A DNA stretch of 64,000 nt from Cryptomeria japonica (Eukaryota > Streptophyta > Pinopsida > Cupressales > Cupressaceae). Made by a program: the position numbers and the translations under genes. How positions within the stretch are numbered: the first letter of the stretch is position 1; every line of letters starts with the position of its first letter. Shown piece by piece: positions 20,898 to 32,890 of this stretch. Below the pieces are notes generated by a model. It was not told the origin of the DNA. It saw nothing but the letters and a program-made list of their open reading frames with translations, and ran no database searches. The DNA is taken from NCBI RefSeq assembly GCF_030272615.1, contig NC_081415.1, positions 365,559,667-365,623,666 on the forward strand, written 5' to 3'.

Positions 20898-22729
20898 TAC
20901 TTGAAACCAAACATCACTTGCACACATACACAAGGTTGACTGGAACTAGTGGCACGTGACTAGACTATTCCTACTCCCCTCCCCAACATGGATCACCTAG
21001 AAAAACACATCTAGGGGCAAGTATCCATGTCCTTTCTCACAATTCTTCTCATGGATCACCTAGAAGAACACATCTAGTGTGTATACATGTTCTCTCTTTC
21101 CTTCTTCTCATGGGCTCATAGCATTGTTATTTGTAGTTCATGGATGATGCATGTTGTGCTCTTTTATGTGATCACTTGCGTTAGTGAGATGACATTTTTC
21201 AATAATGATATTAGTGGTTGAGACATTTTGATATTGAGGTCTCTTTGGCTAGTTGACTTGACGTCTTATTTTTGGGCCTTTAACTTTTATGTTGTTTGTA
21301 TTTTGTTTTTTGCCTTTGTTTTGTCCTTTTCCTTTGTTTGTCTTTTTGCCTTTTTGGTTTTTGTGTGCTCTTTCATATGTTTGAGTAAGTTAAGATCCTT
21401 AGATTGGGGGCTTGGTTCCTCAAAATTAGTGATGTCTTATACTCCTTGTGATATTGCTCCTCCTCTTCTTCATCTCTCTTTCATCTACTTTATCGTGAGT
21501 ATTTGCATAGGCTCATACTCCCACTAAAATAGGGGCTAAATGTGTTAGGCCCAATATGGAAAGCTAATGTACTGAGAGGGGAGGGGTGATACAGTACTTC
21601 AAAACATTTCTTCAATAATAACTTTACTGTTATGCATAAACCGAATAGTGCAGTAACATAATATAAAGCTAAAACAAATAGATAACAATCATACATGATT
21701 CACTCCATAACACATATATTTTGGTTACGCAGAAACTCTTGGTTAGAGAGAAAAACTGCGGTGGGGATGGCACCCACAACTTCACTGCTGCAATAATAAA
21801 GGTTGCTCGGTTAGAGCTACATGTTTAGCTATTTCTGATAGCTTACCCTGTTAGGAGTATCAAGATCTGTTAGATCTACCTTGCTAAAGGATTTTACAAC
21901 ACTTAATCTAAATGTTGCACCTGGTTAGAGGCTTTACAATTTATAGACTTGATTAGAGTCTTTTACCCTGTTAAAAGTTTCTCTTACAACTTCAAAATAT
22001 TACAATAAAATCATCGAAAATAAAATAAAATATTACAATAAAATCATTACAAATATCTGCAACTTTACATCTGAAATGTTATAACAGATTCTATGTGCTC
22101 AAAATAAGATTACCTTGCTTATAGCATACCTCGGTAACCCATATAGTAACTCGGTAAACCCTTATGTTTACTCTATTCTTTGACTGTTCTCTGAAATCCT
22201 TCTCGGTGACCTTTGTGTCTCTGTAACAGTCGTAACACTTAGTGCTTTCACATGTCTTGCTTCATATATTTATATATCTTCCTTTTTGTCATGCTACATG
22301 TATATGTCTGATCTTAATCCATGTTATATAAATAGATCTCTTATGTCGGTGATCCATTCATTGCTTCGATCTTACAAACATGTTTTATCAAATGAATAAC
22401 CATGCAAAATATTTCATTGGTTAGATGACCTCAAAATCATACACAATCTTTAAGTGCAATTTCCAATGTGATAACAGTTAGATGTTCAATGAATCTGGTA
22501 ACACGTTTCATTCGGTGTATATCAACTCGGTGTGTCATCTTTGCTGCTCGATAGACATGGAATGATACTCGGTAGATAGCTCGGTGTATATTACGCTCTA
22601 AGACTACTTTCTTCTATAACCGACTAGACTGTGCATATCGACTGAGTATCTCGATAGAGATAACCAACTAGAGTATATAGAATAACTTTGAACATAAAAC
22701 TAATGGCAACTTTATAAGTAGTAACAAAA
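20898..22729. other. Repeat-derived stretch without a gene
   Basis: It begins with the rest of the tandem array that was cut at 4308. Bases 20987-21110 contain two copies of CATGGATCACCTAG with ACACATCTAG, 63 bp apart. Bases 21545-22630 look like an old LTR: GTACTGAGAGGGGAGGGGTG near the start and many CTCGGT words near 22130-22590. No protein similarity is visible. Confidence 0.4.
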
Positions 22730-23923
22730 TGTAGTGTCCTAAATTGTACTTGTTTACAAATTAGTCCACATTTGGGGCCCTCACCTTAGTGTTTGTACCC
22801 TAATACTTAATTAAGACCTAATTATGCTTTCATCATGCAAACATGTCCTTATTTTCACTTCATACACCACATGGACCCTTTGTTCTAGCCCTAAAATGGG
22901 GTAGGACCAGGGTGTGGCGCCTTGGTCCTCATTGGGACCATGGTGCCACTCCTTGGTCCTCCCTATTTGGGCCTCCCTTTTGAACCCCTTGAGCATTTCC
23001 AAATTTGAGTGGGAAACCTAGCCCCATGTCGGCCTATGTTAGGAAATTAACATGTTTTTCAACAAGAAAGTATATAAGGAGGCTTTCCCCTCTTATTTTG
23101 ATATACAAGGATAGAGAATGGTGAAATTATAATCACAAGGCACCAAGCATTCAAGCATTGAAGCACTGAAGTATTCATCATCGAGCATTTCTAAAGGTCT
23201 TCAAAGCTGCATTCTTCATTCATCAATTATGGAGCAACATTACATCTTTCATGTGCAAGTATGTGTGTGTCATTAGGGTTTCTTCATGTCCATGTCATTT
23301 CATACAACATATATGATTACATTCAAGAAGCAAAGCATCATTATCAATCATTGTAGATCTGAGGTATATCCTTTTCTATTTGAGTATTTGCAATATTTCA
23401 ATCAAGGTTAAATCCCAAACCAAGGTTTGAATTAGGAAAACCTCTATTTCCAACCTTTTCCCCTTCTTTTTATGTGCAGGAAACATGTACGCTGCTGTGA
23501 TCTTCAGAATAAGCATTATTTATAGTGATGAATCAAACCCCCTTTGGTGTGAGAAAAGTTCGGAGGACTAGGGCGATGGGCTCCACAATCCCAACATTTT
23601 AGGAGCTTCTTTGGGGATCAAATCCAAATCTTCTTATATTTCTTAGATCCAGGTGGGTGGCTCAATTCAATGACTGTAGCTCACTATTTCTATGTTTTCA
23701 TCCTCATTTCCAACACTTAACCCTAATTTCAACAATTCAACTCATAAAAGAGGGTAAACAAATTCATGCCTTGAATCCAATCAATATTTTTAGTGTCTGT
23801 CCTTGATGGTTTGTAACTAAATCTATTGGATTCAACCCCCCTTTTGAATGTAATTGTTCCCTAAGTAAAAATTAGCGGTTTTCATTCTTCTATGGCGGAA
23901 ACCCTAATTTTTCCCCTATTACA
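22730..23923 (+). repeat. Possible solo LTR or LTR fragment
   Basis: It starts TGTAGTGTCCTAAATTG and ends CCCCTATTACA, so it has TG...CA ends and LTR-like composition, including a GTATATAAGGAGG promoter-like sequence at about 23070. I found no matching target duplication, so the borders are uncertain. Confidence 0.35.
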
Positions 23924-24117
23924 CTTTTCATGTACTGCATCTCTTGCTTTATAGAGGGATTTTTTCCCACATGTTTTTTCTCCTTTTTCTAGTTTAGAGA
24001 GGCTTCATTAGTTTGTACATGGGTAACTAATCAGGCCTTTATTGTCGAGACCCATTTCTTACATTTATGCATTTAGAGTTTTTTTTACTCGCCCTAAGTT
24101 TCACTTAAGGGTGGGGT

Positions 24118-24450
24118 GTTAGAGCGTATTTAACTATTAGTCGCTTGTTTAGAACTAGTCATGCTTTTTTACTTAAGTTCACTTAGGAGTGCTTATTTTA
24201 GTCGTGCATCTAATTTAGCTTTTATGCATCTATTTTAGCTAGAGTTGAATTTTTTTAGCTCCTCATGCTTGCACTTTAGTTCTCCTAAATTTATCTTTAA
24301 GATTTCTTTATAAGAACCTCATTGTACAATTGAATTTTTTTATGTATTCTTTTCTTTTGAGTAATATAGCATTCTTTTGTATAGCTCTCACTTGTGGAAG
24401 GTGTTTTTGTTTGTCATTTGATCCTCCAAGTGCTTGTGTCGCAAAATTCA
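24118..24450 (+). repeat. LTR-like fragment related to 37070-37400
   Basis: It starts TGTTAGAGCGTATTTAAC and contains CTTTAGTTCTCCTAA and a late CTCTCACTTGTGG/TTTGTC region. A related order of words (GCTTTAGTTCTCCTAATTT, CATTGTAATTG, AATTCTTTTGTGCATTAA) occurs at 37200-37330. The two are diverged members of one LTR family. Confidence 0.4.
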
Positions 24451-25984
24451 ATAAAGGTAAATAGAATATGGTTTGCTAGTTAAGAAAGTCTTTGTACATT
24501 TTAAAATAGTTTCGTAGGATGTTGTACCAAAAAATGGATACCTATGTGTAGTGTTTGAGATTTTAGAGGTCTAAATTTGATCATTATTTTAATTCAAAAC
24601 CAATAATGGTCACATGTTATCATCATTGCATTATATGTTTATGATATGTTATTCTTTGTGAATGGAAAATATTTGATTTCTGAGTTGAAGTCTTAGTTGT
24701 TAGTATAATTTGAAATGAAAGATGGTGAGCTTATATTTGTCCCGTTTTACTATTCCATTGTTTTCCATTTTAGCCTATATTTCAATTGTTTTCCCCAAAG
24801 TTTCCATGATAGTTGGATGGAATTATAAGAATTAATAGGAACTTTGAGATATAATATATATTTGGAAATACCTATTATTCCATACTAGTGTTGATGGTTT
24901 TGTGAGTGAAATAGAGCTCCAGTGGTCTTAAACATGAAGATGGAAACCACCAAGAAGAAGCCAAAGAAGGGGAAGAAGACCGCTTGTGAGAATCCATGAG
25001 GATTCAAGTGTTGTTTTGTCTTATGGTTAATTCTAGGTATTAGGTTTAGAAAGAATGGTCTTAGGCTACTTCATTATTTCTTTCACTAATTTATACAACT
25101 GTTATTGTTAAGACTTCAAAATTGAATGCAATATTTAGGTTAATCAGTTTTACATAAAAAGACGATATATAAACCCCTTGATGTATCAAACATCATTACA
25201 TCTTTTTGAATCAGAATTAAGGTACCGCTAGTGAATCTTCAAGGCATGTCTATACCTCTTAATTAGTTTCTCTAATCGGTAATTGGGAGGAAGGGTCCCC
25301 TCTTCAGCCAACCAATCAAGTGTGTGTGTGCTTATTGATGTGTGAGTATAATTTGTTTAGTCGTGTGTATAATTATCTTCATTCGTATTGATATAATAAA
25401 TCTTAAAATTCATATTGCCTTCTATTTTAAAGTAATAAGTGTGGTTTCTATAGATCCGACTCACACATGTAACTATTGTCACAATGATACAACTCCTGTT
25501 GCTCAAATTACAAGGCCTATGTTGTGAGAAGGCTTAACAACCAACATTAAAATTTTATAAGCCATTTTTCACATGAAATATTAAGGGTGTTCAATCATTG
25601 TTTTGTGTTCAAAATCTAAATTGTATAAAAGACATTTTTAGGGACATTTATTAATTTGTTTTGATATCTTGAATTTGGCAAGTTTGTTAATCCATTTTGA
25701 TAGTTAAGATTGTCTAGTTCATACTGAGATCTTAGGACTATTGTGATGTTTGGATTTGAATATTTATTTTAGAACTGCATCTCATTTCCACTTAATTTGC
25801 CATTTTCACCCCTTCAACAAATAGCCACAACACCTTTCACAAGTCTACGATCCCCAGATTAACACTTAGGTACAAATTGAGGAAACCAACACAAGCTTCC
25901 CAAAGGTCAATCTAAGTCAATCACAAAGAGAAATTTTACCCTCAATTTTGGTCCATAGTTTTGCCCAATCAAAAGACATAGGTA
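24451..25984. other. No gene seen
   Basis: AT-rich sequence. A 20-codon lysine-rich frame at about 24937-24999 (MKMETTKKKPKKGKKTACEN) has no support as a gene. The rest may be the wasted interior of the Copia fragment that follows. Confidence 0.3.
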
Positions 25985-26890
25985 CAACTAGGTACATTTT
26001 GGGTATGGGGATCATAAGAGATAGAGAAAACAAAAATCTTTGGTTAATTTAGAGTAATTATGTGAATTTAGTGTTGAAGAGATTGAACATGACAACTTGT
26101 AGATCCATGGTAGTTTTTGTTGTACAAGGAGTGAAGTTATTTGGGGACTATTGTCCAAAGTATCCTACTAAGATGGAGGACATGGACAATGTACAATATG
26201 TGAGTGTTGTTGGTAGTCGTATGTATGTGATAGACTATACTGGACCAACCATTGTCTAGGTAGTGGGAGTCTTGAGTTTATTTATGGAAAATACTTGATG
26301 AGTGCATTAGGATGTAGTTAAGAGAGTGTTCAAATATTTTTGAGGGGTACTTCCAAGTATTCTTTGTGTTTTCATGGTTATACTACTAGACCTCAACATT
26401 ATGTGAGTATTCATGGATATGTGGATTCAAATTAGGAAGGTGGCATAGATAATAGGAGATCCACCAGTGGTTATGCTTTTACTGTCTTCAATGGTTCTAT
26501 TAGTTGGATGCGTAAGCAACTAGATGTAATCACTTTGTCCATAATGGAAGCAAAATATATGTCAGCTACTCATGCTTGTAAGGAATCCATTTGGCTTCGA
26601 CAATTGTATTATGATATTTGTTTTGATGCATGATAACTTATTATCTATTGTGATTGTTAGAGTTCCATTTGCTTAGCAAAAAATATTTCTTTCCATGCCA
26701 CATTGATGTTTAGTTTCATTTTGTTCATAATAAGGTCGAAGATGGGAAGGTAAAATTAGAAAAATATGACACTTTGACAAATGTTACAGATGCATTGATG
26801 AAGCCACTAAGAATAGATAAGTTCAAAAGGTGTTTTAGTTTCATGGGCCTCATGAGCCCCTATGTAATTTATCAACAAACTATTTGAAAG
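25985..26890 (+). pseudogene. Copia pol fragment (RT C-terminus and RNase H)
   Basis: Broken but readable Ty1/Copia sequence. The end of RT is at about 25998-26280 (LGMGIIRDRENKNLWL, VLKRLNMTTCRSM, YVSVVGSRMYVIDYTGP). RNase H is at about 26420-26860 (NRRSTSGYAFTVFNGSISWM, ITLSIMEAKYMSATHACKES, IWLRQLYYDI, then ICLAKN). Stops include TAG where Gln or Trp is expected. No LTR partner is found, so this is a truncated relic upstream of the SEC62 gene. Confidence 0.85.
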
Positions 26891-27746
26891 GTCTTTGACA
26901 AGTGAGAGAATGCTGGGATTAAGGTGTCTCAAACTTTTCAAATCCTAACATTGGTTATTGCATTTATTTGCTTGCTTTATTTATTAATTAATTTAATTAT
27001 TTGCCTACAAAAGTCAAGTAACCTAGTGAGACCCATTAGTTTGTTGGCATTTTACTTGGTGGTGACTATGTGACACATGCGCAACATACATGGATGTATG
27101 CATCTCACTTGGAGGATCATGTAATAAAAATATGTAGGTGCCAAGTGTCGAGTTATTCATATCCTTTAAAAGCTCTAATGTCCACCTTTTAATCACATAA
27201 ACATGTATAAAGTTAACTCCCACAATTAGTAAGAAAGAGTAAGAATTTGACAATTTGAATTTTTTAAATTTAAATTTTAAGTTAGATTTGTGTCCTTTTA
27301 TGATCGCTCTCATTCATTATAAGATTGACTGAAAATAAAAATATAAGATTTTGAAATAAAAAATAAACATACAAAATCTAAATTAATAAAAAATAAAATT
27401 ATTAAAATAAAATAACGATAAAACCATATATAAATATACATATAATATCATAAAATTGTACCACCTACCACTATTTAATTATATCAAAACATTCTATCAA
27501 TATGAATCCAAAACTAAAACTAAATGAAATCTGGCTCGTGTATTGTGCAATTTTCACCATTACAATACATTTAAAGCTTGAAGTCTCTAAAGGTTACCGA
27601 TTGAGTATGGAATATTTGCATGGATGGTAACATAACGATAATTAATAATAATAATAATAATAATAAAGACGAGTAGAGAGAGCCCTATATTCCCAATTTG
27701 TGCATGAGCTTGAAAGCTCCAGTTGATCACAGTGGCGGGAGGAAGA
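26891..27746. other. AT-rich stretch upstream of the proposed SEC62 exon 1
   Basis: No gene is seen. It probably holds the SEC62 promoter and 5' leader if exon 1 is right. An (AAT)n microsatellite lies at 27642-27666 and a weak CCTATATTCC lies at 27681. Neither proves a promoter. Confidence 0.35.
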
Positions 27747-27818
27747 ATGGCGAAGAAGAAATCAGCGTCCGCGGCCGCGTCTGCGTCTGCCTTCGTTTCT
27801 GACACGAGGCCTTCCAAG
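27747..27818 (+). CDS. SEC62: Probable first coding exon of a SEC62 homologue
   Basis: ATG at 27747 opens 24 codons, MAKKKSASAAASASAFVSDT and four more, ending in AAG followed by a GT donor at 27819. The short, basic, Ala/Ser-rich cytosolic N-terminus is what plant SEC62 proteins have before the conserved domain. The exon ends in phase 0, and the next exon at 46014 starts in phase 0 directly before the conserved AEKIRDHKE segment. A decayed second copy of this exon lies at about 29545-29583. The link to exon 2 across 18.2 kb is inference from phase, strand and composition. It could instead be the first exon of another gene. Confidence 0.55.
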
Positions 27819-29455
27819 GTTTCGCTCCTCCTTTTTTTTGTCTTAAGTAATTCATGCCCTACTTCTGTCAACAAATCAATATTTTTAGGACAATATTGCA
27901 GACAAATATAGAGATCCAGAAACTATTAATATCTGAAGACAGTTTGGGTTTAACCTCGAGCCTTGATTTGCAATCCATGATGGTTGAGACAATCGAAAGA
28001 TCAAATGATTTGACTTGAGATTGCAATCCACAGTTCTAATTTGTAGAAAGCAAATGTCCTACAACATGATCGTAATTCTCAAGAAAGACAAAAAAATAAT
28101 TGTTTAGGCTCGATGCCTCAGAGGAAGATAGCGTTACGGGTCGCGATAATTTTCCAATCAAATGTTCATTTCTGAGTCGTAACGCAAAAGCTTGGGTTTC
28201 AGCCTATTTAGTATTACCTTTCTGTTAAATTGCAAGTAACAATTTTCAGAATTTGCGTTTTATCATCTAATGAATGTGCAAAATTTCCCACTTGGAAGTT
28301 GCAAAGTTCACGGTCCATGACAGATTTTTGCACTATGATTACAAAGCCAATCAAAACTTTTATGTCTTTCCGTGGTCAAAGACATATCATGCTTATTGTA
28401 CACTGTCATTTATAGTCGAATGACCTGGCTTTTATGAATTGTATAGAATAAACACTTATTATACACAGATGTAATAACGGTTCGACAAATTTCCCGGAAT
28501 TAGCTATCTAAATATTTTAGTATGCTGAGTACAGACTGATTTGACATGTTTTTGTCGTCAAGAATTGTAACAGCACCTGAATGTGACCATTGAAACAGAA
28601 TCGTTTGATCATAACCCGATCTTTAGTTCCCCTTATTCCATAGATTCAATGCACGTTATCACTGCAAGTTTACATCCACAATCAGAATACATTCAAAACT
28701 ACAATAGATTATTGGCTACAAGCCAGTTACATATTTTAGTACAATATGCTCATTGTCTGCTTGATCCTCCATCTGATCTGCAACGCACCTGCTGAGAGGG
28801 AAGGACATAAAGTGATCCCATCTATGGACAGTTCCTGGAATGGTCAAGTAAGAGGCCCCTATATCATGTAGCTACCTGACTGCTCTGCACACATCAGGTT
28901 AACTCTACGTAGTAAATTCCCAATACTGTTTCATCGCCTTCGGTTCCAATAAGGTAAGGTTCGAATTTACAGTTTTAAAAGGTTTCAATTCAGATTTACA
29001 ATGTCCTATATGGATCAGTTTTTGAATTACCAAGGTTACGAGTCTCGAATGAAGGAACTCTATAATGGTAAGCAGCTGTGGAAGCGTCCGAGTCCATTTA
29101 TCTGGACTACCTACGTATCCAGATGACAGAATCAGGGCTATGTAGTTCTCCTAAATGACTAGATGTTATATTTTTTTTAATTGACAACATCTTGATCAAT
29201 TAAGTTAATACAAGTCTTGGCTCACATCAAGGTCCAATTTAGGCCCACATGGTCGTTACCATTTAAACAATCACAGTACCACTAAACTATATTTACTTTA
29301 TAAGTTGAAGTCCCCAAAATACTCAAATCCAATATAATTATAATTTAAATTGCAGACATGCAGTCCTTTCAAGGTTATTGTTGTCCTTGACAACATTCAA
29401 GTGGCTGCCCCGCTAAGCGATGAAGCCACATTAGGCAAAGGCAATATATGTATGT
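27775..29455. repeat. Tandem segmental duplication, copy 1
   Basis: It begins within exon 1 (GCGTCTGCC) and runs to GAAGCCACATTAGGCAAAGG and the following GTATGTAT run. It aligns with 29545-32125 over its length, with substitutions and small indels. Shared anchors include TTTTTAGGACAAT, TTCCCGGAATTAGCTATCTA and ACATTCAAGTGGCTGCC. Confidence 0.9.
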
Positions 29456-29544
29456 ATGTATGTCTGCATGCATATGGGTTAGCGTGTGTGTATATTATAT
29501 GTTCACATATATAAGATGAATCACCGAGTATGATCCAAACAGCG

Positions 29545-29583
29545 TCTGTGTCTGCCTTCATTTCTGACATGAGACTCTCCAAG
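29545..29583 (+). pseudogene. Decayed duplicate of SEC62 exon 1
   Basis: GCGTCTGTGTCTGCCTTCAT and on matches the second half of exon 1. The ATG part was not duplicated, and the splice donor GT after AAG is changed to AT (AAGATTCC). It cannot work as an exon. Confidence 0.75.
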
Positions 29584-30599
29584 ATTCCGCTCCTCCTGTT
29601 TTCTTGTTTAAGTAATTCATTCACTACTTCTATATACAAATCAACATTTTTAGGACAATTTTGCAGACAAAGATCTAGAGATTCAAAAACTATTAATATC
29701 TAAAGACAGTTTTGGTTTAACTTTGAGCCTTGATTTGCAATCCGTAATGGTAGAGACAATGAAAAGTTCGAATGATTTGATTTGAGATTGTAATCCATAG
29801 TTTTTTTTGTAAAAATCAGATGTTCCAATATGATCATAGTTCTCAAGAAAAACAAAACATTCTTTGTTTTGGCTTGATGCCTCAGAGGAAGATAACGTTA
29901 CTACAATTAGAAATCAACTGGGTCGCAACAACTGCCCAATCAATTGTTCATTTCTGAGTCATAACATCTGTCTTAGTGCAAAAGCTTGGATATTCAGCCT
30001 ATTTAGTATAACTTTCTGTTAGTTTGCAAGTAACAATTTTCAGAAGTTGTGTTTTATTATCTAACGAATTTGCAAAATTTTCTCACTTGGAATTGGCAAA
30101 AATTCAAGGTCTATGACAGATTTTTGCACTATGATTAAAATGACAATCAATACTTTTCTGGCTTTCTGTGGTCAAAGACATGATGTGCTTATTGTACACT
30201 GGATTCTACAGTGAAATGACCTAGTTATTTTAAATTGCATAAAATAAACATTTATTATACAGAGATGTAATAACAGTTTGACAAATTTCCCGGAATTAGC
30301 TATCTAAATATTTTATTATGCTGAATATAGACTATTTTGACACGTTTGTACTGTCAAGAATTGTAACAGCACCTGAATGTAACAATCAAAACAGAATCAT
30401 ATGATCATAACCCAATTTTTAGTTTCCCTTATTCCATAGATTCAATGCACGGTAGCATTGCAAGTTTACATACACAATCAGAAATTACAATATGATCATT
30501 GTCTACAAGTCCGTTACATATTATAGTATGATATGCTCATCGTCTGCTTGATCCTCCATCTGATCTGCAACATGCCCTTCTAGAGGGAAGGATGTAAGG

Positions 30600-31438
30600 C
30601 TAAGTTACCAGGTTCTTCTGTTTTAGCCCGGATCCTGGTATGGGTATGGGTATGGCCTTGGGTAAGGTTTGGGTTCTTCCTGGGTGTCTGGATTCTCTTG
30701 GGTCCTTCTGTGAAGGACCCACAGAGAACCCAGGCACCCAGGAAGTACCAAGGGCCGTACCCAAGCTTATTTTCATAAATTAAAGCCTCATTTTCACTCC
30801 AATATCTTCATGACATCATTTTTGATCAGAATATGCCAGCAACCAAGCAATTAAATACCATTTCAGTTTCATTTGTGAGTTATACCTATGAACACAGGGT
30901 TAGTAAACTTTATATCAGCATTATTGAGATTGATTTCAGTTGGTTTACATTATGCATATGTAGCAGCTGTTTGCTTATGTTTTGTGAAATCACTTTCTTT
31001 GTGTTGTTAATGATTTGGCATTTTGTCAAATGTTTGAAAAATGAAATCGAACCAGCTTCTGCACTTGACACAGCTAGTGGTAGTGGCAATCCAATTTATT
31101 GTGGTTCAAATGAAATTGAACCAAATGTTGATAGTGGCCTTGATGCTTCTGATTAAGAAAAACATGAATATTAAAATTGATTATAATTTGAATTTTCATT
31201 TTTTAATGACATCTTGAGACTTAATTATTTTCATTTTTTCAAATTGTGAATGAGGTATCAAAATATTCTATTTTTTGATATTTAATATTTATTGGCAATT
31301 ATGGATTCACGAGTATCATTCTTCTTATAGTTATACACTGATATAGTTTATATTTTATAATTTTGTTGTTTGAACACACACGTGTGTGTGTCCATGCCTG
31401 ATTCCATATCTGTACCCCTACTCGAACCGGTAACTTAG
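30600..31438. mobile_element. hAT-like DNA transposon, non-autonomous, 839 bp
   Basis: It lies in duplication copy 2 and is absent from copy 1, which keeps the empty site. Ends are perfect 10-bp inverted repeats (CTAAGTTACC...GGTAACTTAG), bordered by ATGTAAGG at 30592-30599 and 31439-31446. An 8-bp target duplication fits the hAT superfamily. The 5' part (30640-30775) contains a long imperfect inverted repeat (GGGTTCTTCCTGGGTG against CACCCAGGAAGTACC). A 107-codon frame at 30833-31156 has a hydrophobic centre but no transposase motif. Confidence 0.85.
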
Positions 31439-32158
31439 ATGTAAGGTGATCCCATCTATTGACAGTACCTGGAATGGTTAAGTAGCCCCTAGATCATTTA
31501 GCAACCTGATTGACCTGCACCAAGTTAGCTCTACATTATAAATTCCCAATAATGTTTCATCACCTTAGGTTCCAATAAGGTAAGGTTCCAAGGTACAGTT
31601 TTAGAAGGTTTCAATTCCAATTTACAATGTCTTATATGGATCAGTTTTTGAACTACCAAGATTACAAGTCTCAAATGAAGGAACTCTGTTATGTTAAGCA
31701 GCTGTGGAAGTGTCCAAGTCTGTTAATCTGGACTGCCTACATATCTAGATGACAGAATCAGGGCTATGTAGTTCGCCTAGATGACTACATGTTTTATTTT
31801 TTTAATTGACAACATCTTGATCAATTAAGGTAATACACATCTTGGCTCACATCAAAGTCCAATTTAGACCTACACGGTCGTTACCATTTAAATAATCACA
31901 TTACCTCTAAACTATAATTGCTTTGTAAGTTGAAGTCTGAAAAATACTTAAATCCAATATAATTATAATTTAAATTGCAGATGTGCAGCCCTTTCCAGGT
32001 TATCTTCTATCCCAGACAACATTCAAGTGGCTGCCACCCACAAGCCAGAATAGCACATACGTTTACTGAAGAACCCCTCTAAGTGGTGAAGCCACATTAG
32101 GCAAAGGCAATATACGCATATACATGTGTGTGCATGCGTGCGGTGCATGAGTGAGTGA

Positions 32159-32161
<3 letters not shown>

Positions 32162-32202
<41 letters not shown>
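32162..32202. repeat. (GA)n microsatellite
   Basis: About 20 GA units directly after the end of duplication copy 2, at the place where copy 1 ends in a GTAT run. The Leu/Ser frames on the minus strand come from this repeat. Confidence 0.97.
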
Positions 32203-32205
<3 letters not shown>

Positions 32206-32564
32206 AAAAAGTTCATACAAATTAATTCACACATTTGGATCCAAAAACTTAAAAAAGATGAATTGTGAAAAACTCATGCCTACTATATATGAAAAGAAAT
32301 ATATGCCTAAACAAAAAATTTATATGTTCATTTATATATATAAAGCACACATATATGTTCCTATGTATATATAGTACCAATTTGTATACAACAACACATA
32401 TACGTTTATGTCTATATACAGGACAGCAATGTATATATGAGAACACATATGAACATATATATATTCTGTATGTATGTATTCTTATATATCCATATACATT
32501 ACATTTGTAATGTATACATAAAAACCACACATATACAGAACAAACACACACATGTATATATATT

Positions 32565-32890
32565 CAGGGTTTTTATCTGAACTGCTGTTCTGTATTCATG
32601 TATTATTATATATATTAGGATTTCTAATCAAATTGGTGTTCTGTGTGTATGTGTTCTTTTATATGTTAGGATTCCTAATTAAACTGTTCTTCTGTGTATA
32701 CATATGTCAGGATTTTTAATCAAACTGGTCTTCTGTATACATATATGTATGTATATGTCAAATTGTTTAACTGAAATTATTATCTGTATATTTACATACA
32801 TATATGTCAGAATTTCTAATCAAAATGGTCATAAATATATGTGGCTGTCAGGATTTTGTCTGAACTGGTCTTCTTCTTCTTTAACCAATT
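32565..32890. repeat. Degenerate minisatellite in intron 1
   Basis: Six or so units of about 50-65 bp with the core TCAGGATTTCTAATCAAACT followed by GGTCTTCTGTGTATA and an ATGT-rich spacer. Copies begin near 32567, 32618, 32669, 32706, 32757, 32807 and 32848. It follows AT-rich sequence (32290-32560) full of ATATGTATG words. Confidence 0.75.

Larger units (their letters stand above)
29545..32125. repeat. Tandem segmental duplication, copy 2
   Basis: Same order of sequence as 27775-29455, but longer by an 839-bp insertion with its 8-bp duplication (30592-31446) and about 40 bp near 32037-32080. It lies directly behind copy 1, with about 90 bp of simple-sequence DNA between. Confidence 0.9.

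Noticed and set aside
22725-23930. Complete solo LTR with target duplication
   Set aside because: TG...CA ends are plausible, but the five bases on each side (CAAAA and CTTTT) do not match, so it is listed only as a possible LTR.
24937-24999. Short lysine-rich frame (MKMETTKKKPKKGKKTACEN)
   Set aside because: Only 20 codons, no splice context or neighbour support; chance or a relic.
30833-31156. 107-codon frame inside the hAT-like element as a transposase gene
   Set aside because: It has a hydrophobic centre but no DDE, BED or dimerisation motif; left as an unsupported frame within the element.
32023-32220. Minus-strand frame with repeated Leu-Ser
   Set aside because: Artefact of the GA microsatellite.
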